Of a stretch of 64,000 nucleotides of DNA, positions 11,630 to 19,114 are shown one piece after another. The notes beneath the pieces were generated by a model. The model saw only the letters and a program-made list of their open reading frames with translations, was not told the DNA's origin and ran no database searches. Source of the DNA: Carnobacterium iners (lineage in GTDB: Bacteria; Bacillota; Bacilli; Lactobacillales; Carnobacteriaceae); the NCBI RefSeq assembly GCF_900177385.1, contig NZ_FXBJ01000002.1, positions 1,802,001-1,866,000 of the forward strand, in the 5' to 3' direction. Positions within the stretch are counted from its first letter, which is position 1, and the number at the start of each line of letters is the position of its first letter. The position numbers and the translations under genes were made by a program.

Positions 11630-11658
11630 TCGCAATACAACAGATTATTGACTATAAT
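11630..11658 (+). promoter_or_regulatory. Possible deoB promoter
   Basis: A perfect TATAAT is preceded at 17 bases by a weak -35 (TCGCAA). It stands in the 93-base gap between xerD and deoB. Confidence 0.4.
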
Positions 11659-11697
11659 GAGAAGTGTAGAAGATAAGAATGAGGAGGAAAAGAGAAT

Positions 11698-12867
11698 ATG
11701 TCTTATAAAAGAGTGCATTTAATTGTAATGGATTCAGTTGGAATCGGCGAGGCACCAGATGCCGCAAAATTTAATGATATTGGTAGTGATACATTAGGTC
11801 ATATTGCTCAAGAAGCGGGATTGTCTATTCCGCATTTAGAAGAATTAGGTTTAGGCAATATTCGTCCGTTAAAAGATGTTCGACATGTACCGGACAATAT
11901 TGGCTATTATACTAAACTAGAAGAAGTTTCGGTTGGAAAAGATACCATGACAGGCCATTGGGAAATAATGGGATTGAATATTCAAACGCCATTTAGAGTT
12001 TTCCCAGAGGGATTTCCTGATGCTTTGCTCAAAAAAATTGAAGATTTCTCTGGTCGCATAATCGTAGCAAATAAGCCCGCCAGTGGAACGAAAATTCTTG
12101 ATGAATACGGTGAGCATCAAATGAAGACGGGAGATTTAATTGTTTATACGTCTGCAGATCCAGTACTACAGATTGCGGCACATGAAGAAATTATTCCATT
12201 AGAGGAGTTATACAAAATCTGTCAATATGTAAGAGACATTACTAAAGATGATCCTTACATGATTGGTCGTATTATCGCTCGTCCATATGTAGGAACACCA
12301 GGCAACTTTACTCGGACAAGCGGCCGTCACGATTATGCACTAAATCCTTTTGGTAAAACGGTCTTGAATCATTTAAGTGATGCCGGTAAAGATGTTATTG
12401 CTATTGGTAAAATCAACGACATTTACAATGGCGAAGGTATTACAGAAGCTATTCGTACTACTAGCAATATGGATGGTGTTGATCAATTACTAAAAGTTAT
12501 GACACAAGATTTTGAAGGATTAAGTTTTTTAAACCTTGTTGATTTTGATGCCTTATTTGGCCACCGTCGAGACGTAGCTGGTTATGCAAAGGCTATTGAG
12601 GAATTTGATAATCGTTTAGAAGAAATTGTCGGACAGTTAAGAGAAGATGATTTATTATTGATCACAGCAGATCATGGAAATGACCCAACTGCTCCAGGTA
12701 CTGACCATACACGTGAATATGTTCCGTTATTGGCTTATTCACCTTCTATGGAAAAATTTGGCAGTATCCCGCAAGGCCACTTTGCGGACATAGGCGCAAC
12801 AATTGCGGATAATTTTAATGTAAAAGATACCGGTTTTGGTGAAAGCTTTTTAACTCATTTAGTGTAA
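11698..12867 (+). CDS. deoB: Phosphopentomutase
   Basis: DeoB interconverts ribose 1-phosphate and ribose 5-phosphate (and the deoxy forms), linking nucleoside breakdown to central metabolism. The 389-residue protein is an alkaline-phosphatase superfamily member: metal ligands are visible in [12 protein letters not shown] near the start, DTMTGHWE (phosphorylated Thr), [11 protein letters not shown] and [16 protein letters not shown] lies upstream of the ATG. It is 35 bases before punA, whose product supplies ribose 1-phosphate, so the pair is a nucleoside salvage operon. Confidence 0.97.
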   Translation: MSYKRVHLIVMDSVGIGEAPDAAKFNDIGSDTLGHIAQEAGLSIPHLEELGLGNIRPLKDVRHVPDNIGYYTKLEEVSVGKDTMTGHWEIMGLNIQTPFRVFPEGFPDALLKKIEDFSGRIIVANKPASGTKILDEYGEHQMKTGDLIVYTSADPVLQIAAHEEIIPLEELYKICQYVRDITKDDPYMIGRIIARPYVGTPGNFTRTSGRHDYALNPFGKTVLNHLSDAGKDVIAIGKINDIYNGEGITEAIRTTSNMDGVDQLLKVMTQDFEGLSFLNLVDFDALFGHRRDVAGYAKAIEEFDNRLEEIVGQLREDDLLLITADHGNDPTAPGTDHTREYVPLLAYSPSMEKFGSIPQGHFADIGATIADNFNVKDTGFGESFLTHLV

Positions 12868-12902
12868 TAAAAAATAAAAGTACTATAAAAAGGAGAACAT
12901 CC

Positions 12903-13724
12903 ATGACTTCAACATTACAAGAAAAAATTAAAAGTGCAGCGGAATATATTAATAAAAAAGGGGTTAAGCAACTTGATGTTGGTTTAATCTTAGGTTCAGG
13001 GCTAGGCGAATTAGCAGACGAAATTGAAAACCCAGTCGTTATTGCTTATAACGATATTCCTCATTTTCCTGTATCGACTGTCGTAGGTCATGCTGGTCAA
13101 TTGGTTTATGGTGAATTAGGTGGAAAACTAGTTTTAGCTATGCAAGGGCGTTTTCACTATTATGAAGGTTACAGCTTAGAAGAAGTGACTTTCCCTGTTA
13201 GAGTGATGAAAGAATTAGGCGTGCATTCTTTAATTGTCACAAATGCTGCGGGTGGAGTAAACACAACCTTCACACAAGGAGAATTAATGATGATTACGGA
13301 TCAGATTAACTATACTGGAGCAAATCCATTGATGGGGCCAAATGATGAAGCATTAGGCGTACGTTTTACCGACATGAGTGAGCCTTACGATAAAGATTAT
13401 CAAAAAATTGTTAAACAGGTTGCATCAGATATGAAATTAGATTTAAAAGAAGGGGTTTATATGGGATTCTCTGGTCCAACTTATGAAACACCTGCTGAAA
13501 TTAGAATGGCTCGTTTATTAGGAGCAGATGCTGTTGGAATGTCTACTGTTCCTGAAATCATTGTGGCTAAACATGCATCACTAAAAACAATTGGCATTTC
13601 TTGTATCACAAATCTTGCAGCTGGCATGCAAGAATCTCTTAACCATGAAGAAGTTGTAGAAACAACGCAACGTGTCAAAAAGACCTTTAAACTATTTATT
13701 AAAAATATTTTAGAAGCGATTTAA
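12903..13724 (+). CDS. punA: Purine-nucleoside phosphorylase, trimeric PNP type
   Basis: This enzyme splits purine nucleosides with phosphate to base and ribose 1-phosphate. It has 273 residues, the usual size. GLILGSGLGELAD (phosphate-binding Ser), GRFHYYEGY and the base-binding MGFSGPTYETPAEIRM with GMSTVPEI mark the low-molecular-mass trimeric class, different from the hexameric DeoD type encoded at 59.4 kb. AAAGGAG lies upstream of the ATG. It is the last gene of the deoB-punA unit and is followed by two stacked hairpins. Confidence 0.96.
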   Translation: MTSTLQEKIKSAAEYINKKGVKQLDVGLILGSGLGELADEIENPVVIAYNDIPHFPVSTVVGHAGQLVYGELGGKLVLAMQGRFHYYEGYSLEEVTFPVRVMKELGVHSLIVTNAAGGVNTTFTQGELMMITDQINYTGANPLMGPNDEALGVRFTDMSEPYDKDYQKIVKQVASDMKLDLKEGVYMGFSGPTYETPAEIRMARLLGADAVGMSTVPEIIVAKHASLKTIGISCITNLAAGMQESLNHEEVVETTQRVKKTFKLFIKNILEAI

Positions 13725-13740
13725 TAATAATCCATTCTTG

Positions 13741-13768
13741 AGTAATAAAAGATTGTGCTTTTATTACT
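13741..13768 (+). repeat. Perfect hairpin without T-run after punA
   Basis: AGTAATAAAAG pairs with CTTTTATTACT over 11 bases around ATTGTG. No T-run follows, so alone it is not a terminator; it may protect the 3' end of the punA message. Confidence 0.6.
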
Positions 13769-13772
13769 TGAT

Positions 13773-13828
13773 AAAATCGCTTGTTTACTTGAAGTAACGT
13801 TCAAGTAAACAAGCGATTTTTATTTTTT
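13773..13828. terminator. Long rho-independent terminator, probably bidirectional
   Basis: A 21-base perfect stem (13773-13793 with 13800-13820, core CGCTTGTTTACTTGAA) has the loop GTAACG. The right arm ends in TTTTTATTTTTT and the left arm begins with AAAA, so it could stop transcripts in both directions. Confidence 0.9.
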
Positions 13829-14098
13829 GGAAAATAAAGTAAAAAATAAAAGAGAGTAATCATTGAAAAAATGAGCCTAGTGGGCATCTCTCAAATAATG
13901 GTAACAAAAACCCTATTCAAATACCTGTTAAAATCAGTAGGGAGCCTTCAATTAGGTCTGAAAGAGTTGTTAAACAGCGACACGTTAAATCAGCGAATCG
14001 GTCCGTTGGATAGGAATAAAATACATCGTTTTATAACTTTTATTGATAATCTAAACATATAAATCTGCAAAATTATTCTAAGACTCAGTTGACTGCAA
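13829..14098 (+). other. Non-coding or small-ORF stretch before lysA, product unknown
   Basis: About 270 bases lie between the punA terminator and a second terminator. A 63-codon open frame (13871-14062, MSLVGISQIM...) runs through it but has no ribosome binding site at a workable distance and resembles no protein I know. The DNA can also fold: GAGAG near 13861 pairs with CTCTC near 13887, enclosing TCATT/AATGA and GCC/GGC hairpins, and CCCTA (near 13911) can pair with TAGGG (near 13938). This may be a structured RNA, a small gene or decayed sequence. The signature motifs of lysine riboswitches and T-boxes are not visible. Confidence 0.3.
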
Positions 14099-14139
14099 GA
14101 AAAAAGTTAGTGAGTTTTAAAAAGCACTTTTCTTTTTTC
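14099..14139 (+). terminator. Possible terminator in the lysA upstream region
   Basis: GAAAAAAG and GTG on the left pair with CAC and CTTTTTTC on the right around an internal bulge. It ends 116 bases before the lysA -35 box, so it closes whatever is transcribed from 13829-14098 rather than lysA. Confidence 0.45.
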
Positions 14140-14254
14140 ACCAGAAGATAAGAGGATATCTTTTTATAAATGACTAACTAATAAAGTCAGGAAAGATCAT
14201 TTAAAAAATTTTCTATAAAGACCAGTGTATCGAGTCGTTAGCACTTTTGTTACG

Positions 14255-14283
14255 TTGAGAAAATGCTTTTTTTATGTTATGGT
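14255..14283 (+). promoter_or_regulatory. Probable lysA promoter
   Basis: TTGAGA, 17 bases, TATGGT. The predicted start point is about 37 bases before the lysA start codon. Confidence 0.5.
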
Positions 14284-14326
14284 AGGGAAAGAAAAAAATC
14301 GGATAAAGTTGAAATGAGGACCTTTA

Positions 14327-15649
14327 ATGGACGAGCGCTTACTAACAGGTACAATGAAAATAAACGAAAAGAACCATCTTGAAGTTGGCGGCATAGACAC
14401 AATCGAGTTAGTCAATAAATACGGTACACCATCATATGTATATGATATAGAAGCGGTTAAACAAAAAGCTAGAGCCTTTAAAGCTGTTTTTTCTAAAAGA
14501 AAAGTAAAAGCTCAGGTTGCCTATGCAAGTAAAGCCTTTTCTTGTTTAGCCATTTATCAACTGATGGCAAAAGAAGGTTTATCATTAGATGTTGTTTCAG
14601 GTGGAGAACTTTACACGGCCATTAAAGCAGAGTACCCTAGTGAAAAAATTCATTTTCATGGCAATAATAAATCGGATGATGAAATGTTTGCTGGATTGGA
14701 TTACCAAGTGGGTTGTTTTGTAGTAGATAACTTCTACGAATTAGATCGTTTGAATCAATTTACTTCCGAACGCAAACAAAGAATGAAAATTTTGATTCGA
14801 GTTACACCTGGCGTAGAAGCACATACACATGATTACATTTCTACTGGGCAAAATGATTCTAAATTTGGTTTCGATCTTGAAAACGGTCAGGCTAAACAAG
14901 CAGCTATTTTAGCGAGTCAAATGCCTTATATTGATGTGATAGGTTTACACAGCCACATCGGCTCACAGATTTTCGAACTAGAAGGATTCAATCTAGCCAT
15001 TAATAAAATGTTAACTTATTCAAAAAAATGGAAGGAAGAATTTGGTTTTGATTTAAGCGTTTTAAACGTTGGTGGAGGCTTTGGTATTCAATATACCGTT
15101 GAAGATGAACCTTTATCGATTGCTGAATACATTGATTCGATTATTACTGAAGTTGAAAATGTAACGGATGCATTAGGCCTAAATATGCCTGAAATCTGGA
15201 TTGAGCCTGGCCGTAGTCTAGTCGGTGATGCAGGGATGACTCTTTATGAAACAGGTTCCCAAAAATCAATTCCTGATGTTCGCCATTATTTAGCGATTGA
15301 TGGTGGAATGTCAGATAATATAAGACCTGCATTGTATCATGCGAAATATACTGGTGTTCTTGCCAACCGCGCAAATGATCAAGCAAGTGACTTGTATTCA
15401 ATAGCCGGTAAGTGTTGTGAATCTGGCGATATGCTGATTTGGGACTTGCCGTTACCTAAACCACAGAAAAAAGATATTCTAGCCGTATTTAGCACAGGAG
15501 CTTACGGATATGCAATGGCCAGTAATTATAATCGCATTCCTCGGCCACCAGTGATATTTGTTGAGAATGGCAGTGATTTTTTAGCTATTCAAAGGGAAAC
15601 TTACAATGACTTAATGAGATTAGAGCACTCATTGTTATCAAACAACTAA
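14327..15649 (+). CDS. lysA: Diaminopimelate decarboxylase
   Basis: LysA decarboxylates meso-diaminopimelate to lysine, the last step of lysine synthesis. The 440-residue protein is a fold-type III PLP enzyme: the PLP lysine is K69 in AYASKAF, followed by DVVSGGELYTA, FHGNNKSD, GLHSHIGSQI, the glycine-rich NVGGGFGIQY (phosphate binding) and EPGRSLVGDAG. The C-terminal part supplies GKCCESGD (active-site Cys of the partner subunit) and GAYGYAMASNYN. GAGG lies upstream of the ATG. With dapB at 33.2 kb it shows a working diaminopimelate/lysine route. The following ribT gene begins 15 bases after the stop. Confidence 0.97.
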   Translation: MDERLLTGTMKINEKNHLEVGGIDTIELVNKYGTPSYVYDIEAVKQKARAFKAVFSKRKVKAQVAYASKAFSCLAIYQLMAKEGLSLDVVSGGELYTAIKAEYPSEKIHFHGNNKSDDEMFAGLDYQVGCFVVDNFYELDRLNQFTSERKQRMKILIRVTPGVEAHTHDYISTGQNDSKFGFDLENGQAKQAAILASQMPYIDVIGLHSHIGSQIFELEGFNLAINKMLTYSKKWKEEFGFDLSVLNVGGGFGIQYTVEDEPLSIAEYIDSIITEVENVTDALGLNMPEIWIEPGRSLVGDAGMTLYETGSQKSIPDVRHYLAIDGGMSDNIRPALYHAKYTGVLANRANDQASDLYSIAGKCCESGDMLIWDLPLPKPQKKDILAVFSTGAYGYAMASNYNRIPRPPVIFVENGSDFLAIQRETYNDLMRLEHSLLSNN

Positions 15650-15664
15650 GCAAGAGGTTGTTAC

Positions 15665-16102
15665 ATGAATAAAATCTTTATGGGGGGTAAACAGAATATG
15701 TTACTCGATTATAAAAATAATTATGAGAAGATTACAATGGGTCTATTATCATTTATACCTGATTTTAAAGATGTTGATCGACTTAAATTTGAATTAGATT
15801 GGTATCAACAAGAAGAAAACCGGAAAATTTTTTTATGGCGTGGAGAAGAAACACAAGATATGATAGCTGTAATAGGTGTTGAGGTTGATGATGAATTCGT
15901 TTTATTGCGTCACATTTCTATCAATCCCTCTTTTCGTAATGAAGGGATCAGTTATAAAATATTAGAAGCACTAGATAGTCATTTCTCCAATCAAAAAATT
16001 ATCGGAACAATAGAAACAGCTCAGTTAATTATTAAGTGGGAGCAAGAAAAAAATAAGAGGTCTCACTTATTAGCTGCTGATACTAACCAGGAAGAAGAAT
16101 AA
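15665..16102 (+). CDS. ribT: GNAT family N-acetyltransferase, RibT-like
   Basis: The protein resembles RibT of Bacillus, a GNAT-fold protein at the end of the rib operon whose substrate is unknown. LLDYKNNYEKITMGLLSFIP and LRHISINPSFRNEGISYKIL (the acetyl-CoA-binding loop, here RNEGIS rather than R-x-x-G-x-G/A exactly) are visible, and the C-terminal 35 residues are charged. Two starts are possible: the ATG used here with AGAGGT at good spacing (145 residues), or the ATG at 15698 with a G-run upstream, which matches where RibT begins. No riboflavin biosynthesis genes accompany it. It lies between lysA and scpA, three bases from scpA. Confidence 0.72.
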   Translation: MNKIFMGGKQNMLLDYKNNYEKITMGLLSFIPDFKDVDRLKFELDWYQQEENRKIFLWRGEETQDMIAVIGVEVDDEFVLLRHISINPSFRNEGISYKILEALDSHFSNQKIIGTIETAQLIIKWEQEKNKRSHLLAADTNQEEE

Positions 16103-16105
16103 GCA

Positions 16106-16873
16106 ATGTCTAAAATTAATGTGAAAATTGACGCTTTTGAAGGTCCGTTAGATTTGTTGCTTCACTTAATCCAGCGAATGGAATTAGATATTTACGATAT
16201 TCCAATTGCTGAAGTAACCGCACAATACTTTGCCTATATCAAAACGATGAACGTGTTGAAATTAGATGTTGCTGGAGATTATTTAGTCATGGCAGCAACT
16301 CTAATGGCCATTAAAAGCAAACTGCTCTTGCCTAACCAAGAAATAATTCTGGACGATGACGCATTAGATTATTTTGAAGAAGGACAAGATCCACGTGATG
16401 CTTTAGTTGAGCAATTGCTAGAATACCAAAAATATAAAAAAGCCGCGGTTGTATTAAAAGATAAAGAAGAAGAGCGGAATCAATATTACACGAGAGAACC
16501 ACAAAATCTCGAGTTTCTCCAACAAAATATACCCTTAGAACCAATGGAACTGACGACAGATGATTTAGTTGTTGCTTTCAATAAATTATTAACAAAACGT
16601 TTAAATAAACGGCCCCTTCAAACCCGAGTTATGGCAGAAGAAACAACGATTACTGAGAAGATGGCCTTTATTTTAAGTCAACTTTCTTTGACGACTCAAA
16701 AAGATGGGCTATTATTTTCTAATCTCTTTGTTGAGCCGACAAAAAAAGAGATGGTTGCAACCTTCATGGCCATGCTTGAATTAATTAAAGAAAAATCAAT
16801 TGTTTTTAAACAATCTAAAAAATATGGAGAAATTTTTGTGTACTCAACAAAAAGTAAGGATGAGAGGGATTAA
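16106..16873 (+). CDS. scpA: Segregation and condensation protein A
   Basis: ScpA is the kleisin that bridges the heads of the SMC dimer and, with ScpB, condenses and segregates the chromosome. The 255-residue protein begins with the diagnostic FEGPLDLLLHLIQRMELDIYDIPIAEV and has the helix MAATLMAIKSKLLLP. The C-terminal winged helix (about 175-250) binds the SMC head. It is followed three bases later by scpB, the usual pairing, and sits directly behind ribT as in Bacillus. Confidence 0.96.
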   Translation: MSKINVKIDAFEGPLDLLLHLIQRMELDIYDIPIAEVTAQYFAYIKTMNVLKLDVAGDYLVMAATLMAIKSKLLLPNQEIILDDDALDYFEEGQDPRDALVEQLLEYQKYKKAAVVLKDKEEERNQYYTREPQNLEFLQQNIPLEPMELTTDDLVVAFNKLLTKRLNKRPLQTRVMAEETTITEKMAFILSQLSLTTQKDGLLFSNLFVEPTKKEMVATFMAMLELIKEKSIVFKQSKKYGEIFVYSTKSKDERD

Positions 16874-16876
16874 CGG

Positions 16877-17458
16877 ATGAATGAAACAGCAGCCATTGAA
16901 ACTTTGCTTTTTGTAGCAGGAGATGAGGGGTTAACTTTAAATGAGATGGCTGCCCTTTTGGGTTGTTCGACGCAGCATGCCTATCGCTTATTAATGGAGT
17001 TACAAAAAGAATGTGAACTGTCTGAGAAACGTGGTCTAACTTTGTTAGAAGCTGGTGAACAGTACCAACTAGTGACTAAAAAAAATTATGCTGATATCAT
17101 AAGAAGCTATGCTATTTCGCCGCTATCGACTAATTTGTCACAAGCGGCCCTTGAAACGTTAGCTATTATCGCTTATAAGCAACCTTTAACACGAATGGAA
17201 ATTGACGAAATACGTGGTGTTCAAACGAGTGGTTCACTTCAAAAACTAGTCATTAGAGGGTTAATTGAAGAAAAAGGTCGTGTAGAAGGTCCTGGACGTG
17301 CTATATTGTATGGGACCTCTCATTATTTTTTAGATTATTTTGGCTTAAAAAAGTTAACTGAATTGCCAAAATTACCAGAGATAGCAGAAATGGAACAAAA
17401 TTTTTCAGAGAAAGAATCAGATTTATTTTTTGAACGATTCAACGAACAATTTTCATAA
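16877..17458 (+). CDS. scpB: Segregation and condensation protein B
   Basis: ScpB binds ScpA as a dimer and completes the SMC condensin. The 193-residue protein consists of two winged helices; the diagnostic part is LSQAALETLAIIAYKQPLTRMEIDEIRGV followed by GRVEGPGRAILYGTS. A charged tail ends it. The start codon overlaps no other gene and lies three bases after scpA. The rluB gene follows after 44 bases. Confidence 0.96.
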   Translation: MNETAAIETLLFVAGDEGLTLNEMAALLGCSTQHAYRLLMELQKECELSEKRGLTLLEAGEQYQLVTKKNYADIIRSYAISPLSTNLSQAALETLAIIAYKQPLTRMEIDEIRGVQTSGSLQKLVIRGLIEEKGRVEGPGRAILYGTSHYFLDYFGLKKLTELPKLPEIAEMEQNFSEKESDLFFERFNEQFS

Positions 17459-17502
17459 TACACAAAACAAAAAATTGAAATGTTAAGGAGTAGTTAAAGA
17501 CG

Positions 17503-18240
17503 ATGGAAAGATTACAAAAAGTAATGGCACATGCAGGAATAGCTTCTAGAAGAAAGTCTGAAGAACTAATTGTTAAAGGCCATGTAAGAGTGAATGGGAA
17601 ACTTGTTACAGAATTAGGTGTTCAAGTAGGAAACTCAGATAAGGTAGAAGTTGATGGTGTACCGATTGATCGTGAAGAGCCTATTTATTTTTTATTAAAT
17701 AAACCAAGAGGAATGATCTCAGCTGTTTCAGATGACAAAGATAGACGAGTGGTAACCGATTTGTTTACTCACGTTGAGCAGCGAATTTATCCAGTCGGTC
17801 GTTTAGACTACGATACAACGGGTGCTCTTATTTTGACTAATGATGGTGAGCTTTCACAAATGTTGATGCATCCTAAGTTTCACATCGATAAAACGTATGT
17901 GGCTAAAGTCGAAGGAATGATAGACAGACGCTCACTAAATAAGCTTGAAAATGGTATTACAATTGAAGGTAAAAAAACATCTCCAGCGAAAGCAAAAATT
18001 CTTTCAGCAGATAATGATAAAAAAATGTCTATGGTTGAATTAACTATCCATGAAGGTAAGAACCAGCAAGTTAAAAAAATGTTCAGAGCTATTGGATATC
18101 CTGTACAAAAACTTAAAAGAGAAACTTACGGAACATTAAACTTAAATGGTCTACGTCCAGGCGAATGGCGCGAACTTAAGTCTTTTGAAGTCAACCAACT
18201 TCGTAATTTAGCAAATGAAAGTAAAAAAGAACTAAATTAA
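17503..18240 (+). CDS. rluB: 23S rRNA pseudouridine synthase, RsuA/RluB family
   Basis: RluB converts a uridine of the 23S rRNA to pseudouridine. The 245-residue protein has an N-terminal S4 RNA-binding domain (about 1-60, RLQKVMAHAGIASRRKSEELI) and the catalytic domain with GRLDYDTTGALILTNDGE, whose Asp is the nucleophile, and KNQQVKKMFRAIGYPV. AAGGAG precedes the ATG. The exact target base is assigned by family only. It follows scpB and precedes resD, as in Bacillus, where resABC lie between. Confidence 0.93.
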   Translation: MERLQKVMAHAGIASRRKSEELIVKGHVRVNGKLVTELGVQVGNSDKVEVDGVPIDREEPIYFLLNKPRGMISAVSDDKDRRVVTDLFTHVEQRIYPVGRLDYDTTGALILTNDGELSQMLMHPKFHIDKTYVAKVEGMIDRRSLNKLENGITIEGKKTSPAKAKILSADNDKKMSMVELTIHEGKNQQVKKMFRAIGYPVQKLKRETYGTLNLNGLRPGEWRELKSFEVNQLRNLANESKKELN

Positions 18241-18248
18241 ACGATAAG

Positions 18249-18288
18249 CTTCAGATGACACTCTTGTTGTTGTCTGAAGTTTACTTCT
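18249..18288 (+). terminator. Weak terminator-like hairpin after rluB
   Basis: CTTCAGA pairs with TCTGAAG around a 17-base loop, followed by a poor T-run (TTTACTT). Confidence 0.4.
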
Positions 18289-18383
18289 GCATACATAATT
18301 CATATCTCTGTATGCGGACTAGAAATCGTGTATAATATAATGAATAAAGAACAATTTTTTAAAAAATAGGAGGTGCAGTATCG

Positions 18384-19106
18384 TTGGAAAACGAGAGACT
18401 TAACTTATTAGTTGTTGATGACGAAGAACGGATTCGACGCTTATTAAAAATGTATCTTGAAAAAGAAAATTATATCATCACTGAAGCAGATGACGGAGAA
18501 AAAGCATTAAATTTAGCAATAGAAAATGAGTATGATTTAATTCTTTTGGATCTTATGTTGCCTAAGATGGATGGCCTTGAAGTGGCTGAAAAATTGCGAG
18601 AGGTTAAAAATACCCCAATTATGATGTTAACAGCAAAAGGGGAAGAAATGAATCGGATTCAAGGATTTGAAGCCGGCGCAGATGACTATATCGTAAAGCC
18701 GTTTAGTCCTAGAGAAGTTGTTTTACGGGTATCTGCAGTATTAAAAAGAACTCACGTTGAAAAAGAACAAGAACAATTAAATCCAGATTTAATTGTCACA
18801 TCTAATATTGAAATTGATAATCAATCTCATCGTGTACTAGCCGACGGTAGTCTAGTTAATCTCACTCCAAAAGAATACGATCTTTTGTTATATCTCATTC
18901 AATCTCCAAATCAAATTTTTGGAAGAGAACAATTGTTGAGAGAAGTCTGGAAGTATGAATTTTTTGGAGATCTAAGAACAGTAGATACACATATCAAAAG
19001 ATTGCGAGAAAAATTAACCAAAGAATCAGAAGCAGCTGCAAAAATGATTGTAACAGTCTGGGGATTAGGCTATAAATTTAATTCTTATTCTGAAGGAAAA
19101 AAGTAG
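18384..19106 (+). CDS. resD: OmpR-family response regulator, ResD/SrrA type
   Basis: A 240-residue response regulator. The receiver domain has the acidic pair in VVDDEERIRR, the phosphorylated D56 in LILLDLMLP, the Thr in MMLTAKG and the Lys in IVKPFSPRE. The OmpR winged helix (about 135-235) has LTPKEYDLLLYL and RTVDTHIKRLREKL. The start is a TTG with a perfect GGAGGTG eight bases upstream. Its position after rluB and before the kinase matches ResD, the respiratory and nitric-oxide responsive regulator of Bacillus and SrrA of Staphylococcus. The cytochrome c maturation genes resABC are not here, so the regulon must differ. Confidence 0.88.
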   Translation: MENERLNLLVVDDEERIRRLLKMYLEKENYIITEADDGEKALNLAIENEYDLILLDLMLPKMDGLEVAEKLREVKNTPIMMLTAKGEEMNRIQGFEAGADDYIVKPFSPREVVLRVSAVLKRTHVEKEQEQLNPDLIVTSNIEIDNQSHRVLADGSLVNLTPKEYDLLLYLIQSPNQIFGREQLLREVWKYEFFGDLRTVDTHIKRLREKLTKESEAAAKMIVTVWGLGYKFNSYSEGKK

Positions 19107-19114
19107 GTTAGACG

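Noticed and set aside
13871-14062. 63-codon open frame before lysA as a gene
   Set aside because: No ribosome binding site at working distance, no recognisable family and competing RNA structure; left as an uncertain region.
13829-14326. Lysine riboswitch or T-box in the lysA leader
   Set aside because: The conserved L-box blocks (GAGGTGC, GCCGAA) and the T-box sequence (GGTGGNACCGCG) are not found on either strand.
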